This document shows positions 9,901 to 23,077 of a stretch of 64,000 nt of DNA, piece by piece; the first letter of the stretch is position 1, and each line of letters opens with the position of its first letter. This DNA comes from Rhabdophis nuchalis (lineage: Eukaryota; Chordata; Lepidosauria; Squamata; Natricidae). The notes under the pieces are model-generated. The model saw only the letters and a list, made by a program, of their open reading frames with translations, did no database searches and had not been told where the DNA came from. A program made the translations under genes and the position numbers. The DNA lies in assembly GCA_039707465.1 (NCBI GenBank), contig CM077652.1:38515118-38579117 (forward strand). The letters are read 5' to 3'.

Positions 9901-12900
9901 GATGGGGAGGAACAAGCTTCAACTCAACCCATCCAAGACCGAGTGGCTGTGGTTTCCGACGTCCCGATATAGCCAGTTAGTTCCATCTCTGGCTATCGGG
10001 GGCGAGTCATTAGCCCCCACGGAAAGGGACGGCATCTTGGCCATCCTCCTGGATGACCTTGTGACAGCCGTGGCCAGGGGGGCTTTTTATCAGGTTTACC
10101 TGATACGCCAGTTGCGCCCCTTTCTAGATCGGGACGACTTACGCACGGTCACTCAAGCCCTCTTTATTTCCCGCCTGGACTACTGTAATGCTCTCTACAT
10201 GGGGCTCCCCTTGAGATGCACCCGGAGACTGCAGCTGGTACAGAATGCGGCTGCGCGGGGGATTCTGGGAGCCTCACGGTACTCCCGGGTAACACCTCTC
10301 CTGCGCGAGCTGCACTGGCTGCCTGTGGTCTTCCGGGTGCGCTTCAAGGTGTTAGTTACCATCTTCAAAGCGCTCCATGGCACGGGTCCTGGCTACTTGC
10401 GAGACCGCCTCCTACCACACTCCTCCCTTCGTCCGGTCCGCTCCCACAGGGTGGGCCTCCTCAGGGTGCTGTCTGCTGGTCAATGCCGGCTGGCGGCTCC
10501 CAGGGGGAGGGCCTTCTCTGTGGCATGTGCGGCCCTCTGGAATGACCTGCCCCCTGACCTCTGCACCATTACTGACCTCCGCCTCTTCCGTCGGACACTC
10601 AAAACCCATTTTTTCCATCTGGCTGGCCTGGCATAGATTAAGGGTCTAATTTTAAAGCTAATATTTTAATTGGTCTTAACTATTTTAGCACAGGTTTACT
10701 ATTTAATCCCATTTTATATTATATGTATGTGTTGTGGCTTTTACTTTTCTGTGCACCGCCCTGAGTCCTACCACGGAGAATAGGGCGGTATATAAATGTA
10801 ATAAAATCTAAAATCTAAAAGGTATTTCAAAGGGAGGGAGCCCCCGCAGAAGAGGACTTTTTCCTTTAGTCCCACAGATGGGATCTGCAACATGCCTTCC
10901 TGCTCTGGTGGGCTGGAGTGGGTCTTTTAAAGAGTAGGCCTAAAACTAGCCCCTTAGATTATTAGTCAGTAACCAATGCAGGTCCCATAAACAGGGTCTA
11001 TGTGCACAAATCTCAACTTGTGCAGAAGTATGCGGACTGCTGCATTTTGAACCAACTTCAAGTTTTGAAACATAATACAATGAGACTTTGAAAGTTGGAC
11101 ACTAGAGGAAATTAGAAGAAACTAAAGATTACAATTAAAGAAAAAGAAAACTTACATTTGACTTACAAATACAATATGGAGCAAAATATTTTAACATTCA
11201 ACACACTGAAGTATATTTTTGAACCATGGGCCCACGAGTTAATATTAAGTGTCTATCTCTAAATATAGTATTTAAAATATGTTATAGAAGAGAAACAAAT
11301 TTTATCAAACAAAGCTGAGGCCTGAGACTGATGTGAAAAGGAATTTCTAAATGACAGGCTACAAGAATAATACGTAAAAAGATGCTACTCTGGATACACA
11401 AAAGAATTCTGCTGATGTCTTAATAATTAAAAGGGATATACAGGTAACAAAGCAAGAAGTAATCTGGATAATTTTCCTATCTAAGAGGTTAAAGCTTTGA
11501 ATAATTTTGTGAAAAGGAACAAAGAAAAAATGAAAATAAACCAGATTCTAGAATATTAATTTAAAGAAACTAAAGAACAAGATTGTTAAAAAGAAGGAAT
11601 ATAAAGTTGGTTTATTTGATCAAATTTAAAATAGGTATGTGGTTACCTCTGGGCCCTTAATGGACATTTGGTGACCAGGACTGAAATGATGAGCTTTTAA
11701 TTTTGTTTGTTTATAGATAAGAGATGGGAAAAGGAGATTTGTTTCGTTTTCAGAAAAGGTGATAAGTTATTAAAATCTTTTATACTTGTGGAGGAAGTCA
11801 TTTCTTTATATATTTCTTTTCATTTTCTTTACTACACTCATTTTTTTCTTTCTCTTCTATTTTCCTTTTTCTGTGCCATTTATTTTTTATTCCTATTTTT
11901 AGTTTATATTAGTTTTTTATCGTTGCACCTCTATTTTTTAATAAAATTACTATAAAAAAAGAAGAGTGGAGTTCTTCCAGCTGGATTAATGTTTCCTGGT
12001 TCTGAAAGGCAAAGCTTCTTAGTTAGTGTTTCTTGGCTAGAGGAGGAAGTCCCCAGGAGAACTCTTCTACCTGTGAAGGAAAATAGGTAACTGGGCTGAC
12101 TTCTTGTCTCCAGTCAGGAGAAAAAAATGCCGGGAGTGGGATTATTTAGCCAGAAAAATGAAGGGGGCAAAGGTCAAGCTACTCAATGGTCTTTTGTTCC
12201 AAAGGGATTATTCCCCCTTCTGTTCAATCAGGTCTGATGCCTGGACAACTCCTATCTTTGCAAGTTTTTTTTCAGAAGAGGTTTGCTATCCAGTCTCTTG
12301 TAAAGTGAGTGAATCCAGTCCAAGGTCACCTAGCTGGATTTTATCTAACGTGGGACTAGAACTCACAGTCTTCTTTTCTCCAGCCTGGTATCTTGACCAC
12401 TATACCACAGTGTCCTCTAAAGAAGGGGTCCCCAACCCCCGGGCCGCGGACCGGTGCTGGTCTGTGGCTTGGTAGGAACCGGGCCGCAGGGCTGGAGAGG
12501 AGGAGGAGGCAGCCCCCTGGGCAGAGCACGTGGGAGAGCGCAGGCGCGGCTGTTCGCAACGTTGGAGTGCGGCTCTTCCTCCACCCTCGTCGATGGTGGG
12601 ACTCATGGGTGCTGCCGCAGCAACCCTCCCTACCGGCCACCGATTCCCTCCCCCCCCTCCCCGCGGAACCTCCCAGGCCAGCATACTGGCCACTCGTCTT
12701 CTTCCAGGGGCTGCGGAGGCTCCGCGGGTGGGGGGAGGGAACCGGCGTCCGGTGGGTCACCTACTGAACGCCATTCCTTCCCCCCCTCCCCACACGGAGC
12801 CTTCTCAGCTCCTGGAAGGAGCCTGAGTGAGCGAATGAGCGACCAAGTGCAGTGGGCGGGCGGGCCAGGCTAAGGCGAGTGAGCGAGTAAGCACGGCGAG

Positions 12901-13302
12901 CCGGGCTGAGGAGGCTCCGCGGGGGGGGGGGGATGATGACGACAGACAGACAGACAGAGAGAGGCACAGACACAGAGAGAGACAGGGAGGAAGGGAGGGA
13001 ATCAGAGAGTGACAGACACACACAGAGAGACAGAGAGAGGGAGGGAGGGAGGGAGAGAAAGATAGACAGAGACACAGAATGAGTGATTGAGTGAATGCGA
13101 GACAGACAGACACACACACACACACAGAGTGACAGAGATGGGCGGACAAAGGAGAGAGAGACAGAGATAGAGAGAAAGAAAAAGAGAAAAAGAGAAAGAA
13201 AGAAAAAAGTGGGAGAGAGAGAGAGAAAGAGACAGAAAGGAAAGAGAAAAAAAGAGAGAAAGAAAGAAAAAGAGACAGAGAGAAAGAGAAAGAGAGAGAA
13301 AG

Positions 13303-13373
<71 letters not shown>

Positions 13374-13804
13374 ACTTACGACCACAATTGAGCCCAAAAG
13401 TTTGGTTGCTAACCAAGACCATTGGTCTCACATTTTCCAAGTTGGCCACGCCCACCCAGTCACATGACTGCTGAGCCACTCAGCCGGTCCGCAGAATTTT
13501 CTTTAAAATGAAACCGGTCCCTGGTGCAAAAAAGGTTTCAATACAAAGAAAGAAGTCTGGACCAGGACCTTCCTCCTATGATCTGCCTAGTTTGTCTTTT
13601 GTAAACACACAGAGATGCCAGCATGCACCTGTATACATAAAAAAAAAACAACCAAGCGAAAAGGCTCAGATCACAAAAATAATTGTATTTGAAATATTAT
13701 TGTAATTGTTGATATAATAGAAAGTGGCAAAGAAAGAGATGATTGAACATAAGGTTGATATAAAGTAAGAACTTGGTTTGTGTTTGTCTTTATAAACGTA
13801 ATAA

Positions 13805-13891
<87 letters not shown>

Positions 13892-16800
13892 GTTATTTTT
13901 AAAATTGTAAAACTGTGAGATTTGAAGGGATTTCCACTACTAACATGGGAGCTACCAAAATTTTCTATGTACCCTTTCACCCTTTTCCCATAAATGTTTT
14001 AAGACCAATAAAATTCTTTAAAAGAAAAATGCATGCAGAAACAGGGCCAACTGGGGTGCAAACTGACCCTTTTGGTCTTTCCGCAACTTCATCAAGTTCT
14101 TTGCCAAGTCTTCTTTTCCTCCGGGCTCCTTTAGGATGGCTGAGGGAGACAAGATAACCAATTGTGATCAAATTCCTGGTGGGCAAAAACAGTGGGACAA
14201 AAATGACCCCCCCCCCCCCGTGACCCTGCTCTCTACTGAGGAACACTCCCTCCCTCCTTCTCTCAGGGCTGCGTTGGACAAACTACAAACCTTGACCTAC
14301 AATTTTAATTGAGCCTGGAATTATGGTCATAAGTCGTGGCAGTCATTGCCATGTGACCACACCCAAATTTATGACCCTTTTTGTGATGGTCATTAAATGA
14401 ATCCCTTATACACAATGGGGGTCTTTTGCTGTAAACCAGAAGTAAATGCTGAAAACGGCCCAAAAACCTTGAAAACTGTGATCACGTCCTGCAGGGCTCT
14501 GCAAACGCAAGCCGGTTACCAAGCATCCAAAAGGCAATGATGGCAGAGTGGCCATCAGGATTTCAAAAACAGGCGGTAAATAGCTCTGGAGAGGCCTATT
14601 GCAACTCTGAACAGTCCCCAAATGGCCACCCGTGATGTGATTGCACAGCCAGGCTGCAAATCTTTACCATGCTCATCTGAGTAAATGTAGTATGCTGCAG
14701 ATATCTCTTAATATTAATGTCCTTAAAGGACATTACAAGGAGAACAAATGTTTACTCTTCCTGTGTATTTACCATAGCTTTAAAAATCATGATTTTCTGG
14801 CAACATTTAGATTGGCGCTTGTGCTAAACTTTCAGATGTAGCCCAAGGTGCTGGTAGCACTCTAAATATGTTTTCTTTTTGGGGTTCCCCCCTCCCAAGA
14901 GCAACATGTCCCAAAGAGGCACAAACGCACATTTTGAAAGGGGGGGGGGGGGGGAAGAAGGCCATTAGGTAGCAGGAGTCCGGTAGCAACTGTGCCCTTC
15001 CAAGTGAATACCTCCCCATCCAGCAATTATGATAAGAGCGTGATTCTAGCTGCATCTATATAGCTACCCCATAACATCTCTGGATGGTTCATATACAAAA
15101 CTACTCTATTATGAAATGTGGGGGAAATTTAAAAACCTTTGAAAAAATAATGTTTGGGCTCTCTTGGAAATAAGCCTATGGAGGCTGATCAGCCCTCCTT
15201 CAGTGGGACTCGGGGGTGGGGGTGGGGTGTCCTGGAAGACTGAAGCCAGAGGAAAGTGAAAGCCTTTCGGGCTTCCCTCTGAAATAAGGTCTCACCCTTG
15301 ATGACGGTCAGCACTGTATGAGGCCGGTCCAGGGAGAGAGCCACGCCCAGGGCCTTCAGGAACTGCCTCTTGTGCAGCAGATTAGCCAGCTCCTGCTCTC
15401 TGGAAGACATGACGACACAAATGGGGGCTGGGGGCTGCCCACTAGGGCTGGGGGCCCCAGGGCTAAACCGAAAGCAGCAACTCCACCCAAAGCGGCTGAC
15501 ATTCTTAGATGCACAGGGGAGTTTTTTCTACAGCTGAGTTCTACCCCCTTCCTCTGTTGTGTTGGCCATTTAGCTTTTGCCACAACCTTAAAGTTTGTCT
15601 GACTGAAACGCAAAGTGGCCCATGGAACACACACATGCAGCCACTGACTGACCAGAGCCAGCCATAGGCAGGGAGGTGGCAGCAGGAGATGATGCCCTTC
15701 TGCCCGCCCAACAGGTGGGGAATGGCTGCCTTTCTAATAGCAATTCAGCAAAGGCGAGGGCAAGGCCCTTAAAAGACCCTGAGCAATTTAGCAAGGATTT
15801 CCCAAACTGTTCTGAACAGCAAAGGCCCCAAAGAATGTTGCTCTGCTCCTGAAAACAAACTCCTTCGTTTAAAGGGCTCAGGCATGTGCTTTCTACTGCG
15901 CTTGGGCTGGTAGGGAGTCTTTTCCCCCACCTCCAGCCCTGAAGCATCTAGTCCATCTTTCCCGCAATCCAATTGTGCCGGAAATTATGGAGGTAGCCAC
16001 ACTGGCCGAACGGGACCGGGACCCCCATCAGTATCAACTACATAACCCCTTCAGGTAGCCACTTGCCTGGGTAGATGGAGAATTGCTGAGAAGCTGTCAT
16101 ATATGAACAGTATGCAAGTGTTTTTTTTAGCGGAAGCTCCTTAGTCCAAGTCTAACATTCCTTCATAGCAGGCAAATGAATTAGATATTTTATGTAAATT
16201 CATACTTTTCATAATCTTATTTGCAAGCCTGCAAGCCTATATTTATTGCAGTTAATTAAGCAATATAGCAAAAAGCAATTAGATGCCACAAATTGTATGC
16301 GATTTGGAAACTTGATTTTTATCTAAATAACCACATTCAAATATACAAAACATGTGGCAGATTCCCCCAAAAAATTTAGAGACTTCTCTTTGCACAATTA
16401 TGCCTTTTCCATAATACCTAAAAGCAAAGCATCGTTCTCTGAATGCTTATTCAGAATGCTAACTATATGCAGATATGCAACTATATGGAATCAACTCAGA
16501 GAAAAGCAAGTGCTGCCGTGCCAGTCGGAGACAAGGGCCCCTCTTGCCTAACGACTAGAAGGCGCCAGATGAAAACAGGCTCAAATGCTGCTCGGGGATA
16601 CTCACTTCAGGATCTCTTCCTCTTGCTTGGCTTGCTCTTCTTCGAGTTCTGTGTGAGTGACATCCTTTGAACAGACAGAGACATGAAACACAAATAGAAA
16701 AATCGCCAAATGGAGTGGTTGGTGCTTCAGACGAGAATAAAACCTTTCAACCACATGAGATCCTGCCAGCTTTTGGGAACCAAAGCAACAGCCATGCATA

Positions 16801-19800
16801 GAACACAATATTGTTTCAAACTATTGGGCACATAGCCATGAAAAGGTGTAACCACATTAATTTCTCAATAATACCAATTATTCTGAGTCCAGAGTGAAAT
16901 TATTTTAAGACCCTTTTAGAACATATCAGAAGTGATTTTATGTTTTAAAATCTTTGGATGGCTTTGGGAGGAAAGCAACAGACCATAGACCTGTCCAATA
17001 GACGGGGAGCATGTGACAACCCCCTTCCCTCTCCACCAGCTGTATTGGCACCAGTAAGCATCCCTCCCCAGGAGCTTTGGACAGGGGGTCTCTGGCAGCC
17101 CCAGACAATCAGGGGGGCCTGGTCTTTGAACACTTTTCCCCTTCAGGATTCTACTCTGCAGATTAAGGTTAAGAGCTGGAAAGACAGCATCTCCTCTGAA
17201 TCACTGTTCTTCTTGCTGCTTGTAGAAAGTAGCAACAGTTTTTACAGAATAAATTTAACATAGTGATTTGAGCCGTTTGGTTATTGCCCAAGTTATCCCA
17301 TTAGGGAAGACTGAAAACAATCTGGGTATTGCTAAATTTGTTTCGTAATTTCATTAATGTATTTCCTTGGAGGAAGAATTGACTCTTGCTCCCTCGCTTG
17401 GAAGGCCTCTTGATCTTGAATCTCTCCATTCATCTCTGGAATGCTCTAAAACAAGATGGAATTAGGATGCATCGACTCTTTTACATATAACTAATTTGGA
17501 ATTGGATTGAGGAGGAGAAAATGTCTGTCAATCCTCACTTTCTTTTCAGCAGCAGCCTCGGAAGACAAAATTCAATCAACCACTTCGGCTCCAATCAACC
17601 ACTGGCTTCAGATTGGGAGTTGAAATATGACAATCCCTCTTTTTAAAATTAACTAAGTAATCCAAGACTATACTGACAGACTGAAACATGCTCAACGATA
17701 TGGATATGTTTTATATGAAAAGGTTCAATGTTTAATGAATGCACTATTTAATTTTTAAAAAATTACAGACTACCTACCATTCAGGAGATCTTCTGGTAGG
17801 TTATAATCCAATTCATTACATATCTATTAAAATACCTAATTATGTTATGATGTACCTTAAATTATGTCTTTTAATATATTTCCTATAGTGATTAGTCTTT
17901 AGGCACCTTGGTCTACATGATACCCCCTGGTTGTCTCCAGGCTATATAGGTAATTAAAATGAGTCTTCCCATAAAATACTACTGCAATAAGCCTCACTGT
18001 TTCTGAGAGCTTCTTCTTGTGCTACTAGACCGGAGAGCCAAATTTCCATTCTTCTACTTGCAGAAGTACGTCTACAGTATAACCATAGAATGACACCAAT
18101 AAAAGTTGCTAGCAGAATTTGAAACATTTGCGCAGCTGCAAATCAAGTTCAACATTTGGTTTGCAATGTTAAAAGTTCTGCCTCAGATTAATCTCTATTT
18201 CTATTTCCTCCTCTGAAGCTGGAGACAATCAGGGAGAAAATATGGTATCAAATCCTCAGTGGCTCTTGACTCTTTCTAAAGTTGAGGAGTCCTAAGTATG
18301 AAAGTCACACAAGAGGAAACGGTGGAACTAAATAGGGGGGAGTTCAGACCAGCTGGACCAGGATTTACTTGGATGGGATCCCTCCCGGGAAGAGTCTTGG
18401 AGGATTGATTAACAGCTGAATTTTAGTTGCTGTTACAGTTGCTATCTTGGCACCTACCTAAAAATGAGCCTTTCAGATAAGCTATTGCACAAAAAGTGCA
18501 AAAGAATCTATTAGTCACTCCTGGAATGAGAAGATCAATCCTTACAAGTATTCTAAAAGATGGGAGATGCACCACAAATACAGAGTAATCTTCCTGATGA
18601 ATTTACACTACAACATTTCTATTTCTCTTATAAAGCAAAAACAGCTGATGAAGCAGCTTCATTAAGTGGAAGGGCTTGGCAGACTGTCTTGTTTTTAAAT
18701 GGAACTGCTATAAAACAACAATTCATCCATAAACCCCTTGGAATAGCACCAGCCTATCCCAAATACCGAATGCCTTCTAGCAGTCTGAAGAGCTGCAACA
18801 ATGGAATAAAAATGCTGATGTGCTATCTCTACTGCCAAGACTCTTATTGGTAAGAACTGTATTTATATGAAATGTAGAAGCTGGAATGATGCCATTCGTT
18901 CTTTGCAGCTCTCTGCTAATCTGCAATCCAAGTGAACACAGCACTATTGAAGAAGGACAGATCTAAGACTCTTTTAGGTATACACAATATGGGAAACTTA
19001 CCAAATTTGTGACAGCTTGCAAAATTAATTCATAGTAGATTTTTTAAAATTAAGATTAAAAAGGACTCAACCAAGAAAGCATTGTATATATATTCTCTTA
19101 CCAAATGTTATTACAGTCAATCCTTCACCTGTATTAATGAACTATAGAAAAGCAAAAAAATACCTGGACAAAACATATTTGGGGGGAAAAGTCAATTTAA
19201 AATACTGAAATTCAGGAGCTATCTAAAAACACAGGTGTGCTTTTGTCCTCTCTACTACTCATCTAGATGAGATGGGGTCTCTAGGCGGATTCCTCCCCGG
19301 AAGAATAAAGGAAAGGCAGCGAGGTGACTTCTAGACTCCAGTGCTTTGCACAAAAGAAGCAGCAAGCTAAGTAACCAATAACAACACCCAGCAGAGAATG
19401 CTGGTTTGCAAAATGTAGCCATGAAAGAGCCCTGATGGAGGAGTGGTTAGAATGCATATTGCAGGCTGACTCTGCCTACAGCCAGGAATTCGATCCTGAC
19501 CAGCTCAAGGTTGACTCAGCCTTCCATCCTTCTGAGATCAGTAAAATAAGGACCCAGATTGTTGGGGGAAACATTGTAAACAACCCAGAGAATGATGTAA
19601 AGCACTACTGGGTGGTATATAAGTTTAGGTACTATTGCTATAGCTGCAAGAAGCAGATTTGGCTTGCATTTGGTTATATTCATACAAGAACACTGAAAAG
19701 CTCTTTCAAAGGGACTTTCAAAAGTTCAGCTGTGCAGAATGCTTTTGGAAATAAAACACTGAGTATATCATGCCAATTTGTATCAGTTGCTCTAGTACTT

Positions 19801-22800
19801 GTTTGTTTCAATTTAAGATTCTGGCTGTATTTTGTATAGGACCAGATTATTTGAGTTCCATCTATATTCATGTGAAACTTCCCAGGTCCTAAGATCAACC
19901 AATCTTTTTCTCTGGCCTCCCATTAACATCAACCAAGTTAACAGGTATCACAATAAGAGCTGTTCAGTCGTAGCTCTATGTTTGTGGGGAAATGAGGAAT
20001 TCCGGGATGACTTCAGTTTCTAAATTTTAAATCAATGGCACAGATTGATAAACTGATGGGCTTGGCTCCATGAAGAAATGAACAAGTAGCATTGACCAAT
20101 GTCGTTGAGAAATGGCAGCCCTTTATTACAGATTGAATCAATACTGTGACAGGATCCTTTTGCTTTTTGTGAATAATACTTAGTCCTAGGGAAGCCTAAT
20201 AAGGAGAATGATAAAAATCAAAAATAAGAAAAAAAAGAAGGTAAAGCACATAAGCCAGGCTAGAATTGGGAACTTAAGATCAGCCAACTTTGCAGGTTCT
20301 ACCTTCCACAATAAGACCTTTGAATCTGTGGAGCCGGTCACCACGGTATCATCCTTCTTGTTGGCATGCAAGGCCCATACTTTGCTGTCGTGAGCATCTA
20401 AGGTCTTCACACACTCATTGTTTTTTATTGTCCAGAGTTTCAGGAGGCCATCAGCACCACTTGGGGAAAGAGAAGCAAGAATTAAGAATGACCTGGGGTT
20501 AAGCTCGTGGCATTTATAAGTTGGCATCACCAGCCATCTTTGGAAAGGAAAATTCACTCAAAATAGGTGGGGGTGGGGGGAGAAAGAGACCCAGCAAGAT
20601 CAGAAAAGGGAAAAAACCAAACAGAAGTAAAACTATCTATCAATGTATGCAGAAATAAGAATTCTTCTAATCGGGGCAGTGAGGAAGCCAGACTAAGGCC
20701 ATGAAATCTTCGGTGGCTGAGAATTTGTCACTAATGTTTTTTCTTGTTGAAAAGAGGCTGACAGGTAGTGTGGGAATTTGAGTCCAGACCCTGATTTTCG
20801 ATGACGGGTGGTTTCTCCCCACTTCACCCAAAAAGTATGTCAAGGAAAGGAGGAATCTAAACTCAGTACAATAAAGATAAATTGGAACAGAGTCAACCAA
20901 AGAGGAAAAAAAATCCATACTAATCTTGTGACCAGCAGAAAATGTTTGCAAATTTCCTTTCCTTTTCCTCAGAAAACATAGCAAAGCCTCATCACACGAG
21001 AAAGAGCCAGTGGGGAGCCCAACTCTCAGCCCCCCCAGCCCGTTTTATCCCATGGGCTAAGTGGGATGCCTGAATGGAGGCATCAGAGGAGAGGAGCCTT
21101 TGTGCTGGGGATGTGGACAGGCCTGCATCTCTGCCCCCGGCAGCTTTTCCCTAGAGAGCCATTTTCTGGGCCCCTGGTCAGCACCAGCTCTCTAAGCCAG
21201 AGTTTTCCTAGTCCTCCTTGGAGATGTTGAAGTTCTGCCTCAGCAAACCATCTTTTTCTCTGGTGGCCATACCTGCTAAGCACCTGTCCTCCTTCACTCA
21301 CAAAGATGACCTTCAACACGGAGGCATCATGACCTTCAAAAGTCTGATGAGGGAAGGAAAGATGAGAGATGAACAAAATATTGAGGATAGTCTAATTCCT
21401 TCAGGCACATAAATAGCTGCACAGGTCCTGCCCTGTTTAGCAGCCTTTCAAAGTTATGCTGGTGGTGAAAAAGTAACTGTATCACCAGTCCTTGCACTTG
21501 CAACCATTGCAGTGTCACGTGGTCATGCGCCCACCATTTGCGTACTTCACAACTGGCTTCTAACAAGCAGAATCAATGCTGTCTTAGCAGTAAAACCACA
21601 AATCATGGTCACGTGACATCATGTTTAATGACCTGCACTGCCAAGTTAGATCAGTTTTCTAGTGCTATTTTTTTTCTTTGAAAATGTCTACTTCTGCTGT
21701 TATTTGTAAGACACAACCATTGAATAAAAGTGATGCTTTGTTCATTTTTGAAACATTTGGTCTTATTCAATAATGAAAGGAACTATTTAGTCTTCCATAA
21801 TTTTCAATATCTTTCTCCTGCAGAGTAATTTTTTTGCTTGCTCCTATAATAGATAAATTCCAGCTTCTCTCAGAGAAACAGTTTCTAACTTCTTGTAGAT
21901 TATTCCACCCACCTGGGTCAAGTGAAATTTTTATTTCTCTACTAGATGGAAATGCATTAATGTATGCTGCTAAGTGTTTTGTCCACAACAATACCTTCAG
22001 ACAGCTAAAGTCCTGCAGATCCCAGATTTTCACAGTCCCATCTGCTGAAGAGGTGGCCAAGACCTGGTCTACTGGGGAGAACTGCACACACCAGATGCCG
22101 CGTTTGTGTCCAGAGAAGACTCCGAGTAGCACACAGTTTTCACAGTTCCACAGCTTGGCTGTCTTGTCCTGGGAACCTGTGGCGACTAGTTTGTCATTTG
22201 GAGACACTGCAACACTATTAACATCCTAAAAATGAAGACAGAACAGTGATGTACCTGCAAGTTATAGGAACATTTATTATGGCACACGTTGCTACATTCT
22301 GCCCTGCAGCATGGAAGATCCCTGGAACCTGGACAGCCCAAGCTCCTCTCAGGGAGATGGTTTCACATCACTTCAAGTCTACCGTATTTTATGAAATATG
22401 CAACTATTTCATTTATTTGATCTAATGGTTAAAGCACCGGCTAGAAATGGGAAACTGAAAGTTCTTAGACATGAAAACTGATTGGGTGACTCTGGGCCAG
22501 TTACTCTCCTTCAGCTCCACCCACCTCACAGGGTCATTGTCGTGTGAATAGGTAAATGTAATACAAGTAGGATAAAATATCTAATAGTAATTAATTAATT
22601 AATTAATTAATTAATTAATAACTTACAGCCAAGACATAGATTGCTTTTCTCTGATTATGAATCTAATCAGGTCACTTTATAGATGTGCATCTCTCTCTTT
22701 CCCTCCCTCCCTCCCTCCCTCCCTCCCTCCCTCTCTAAGACTACTTATAACATCACATTTCTGGTCTGATATGACAATAAAGCTTGAGGGATTGTTACAG

Positions 22801-23026
22801 GAAAGCAATAAAACAACAATCTAAACTTTTAAAAGTAACTGCAGTAAGCATGATATCAAGAGTTATTCCCACCAGTTTTAAAAAAGTTTGAAATGCCATC
22901 TTCCACTCTTAAACCATAGGGGTGATGTTTTATTTCATCAACAGATTTACTTTTGTTAAAAAATGCAGAACATTTAAGGCCAAAACACAGAAATTCTGGT
23001 CTGAAACCAAGCATGACCTGAGTTGA

Positions 23027-23077
<51 letters not shown>

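Noticed and set aside
12805..13479. Minus-strand 224-codon Ser/Leu/Phe-rich frame, and similar frames at 43304-43708
   Set aside because: They are translations of GA/CT microsatellites inside hAT elements, with no other support.
18560..18853. 97-codon plus-strand frame in TBL3 intron 17
   Set aside because: No recognisable motif and antisense in an intron. Left as unassigned.
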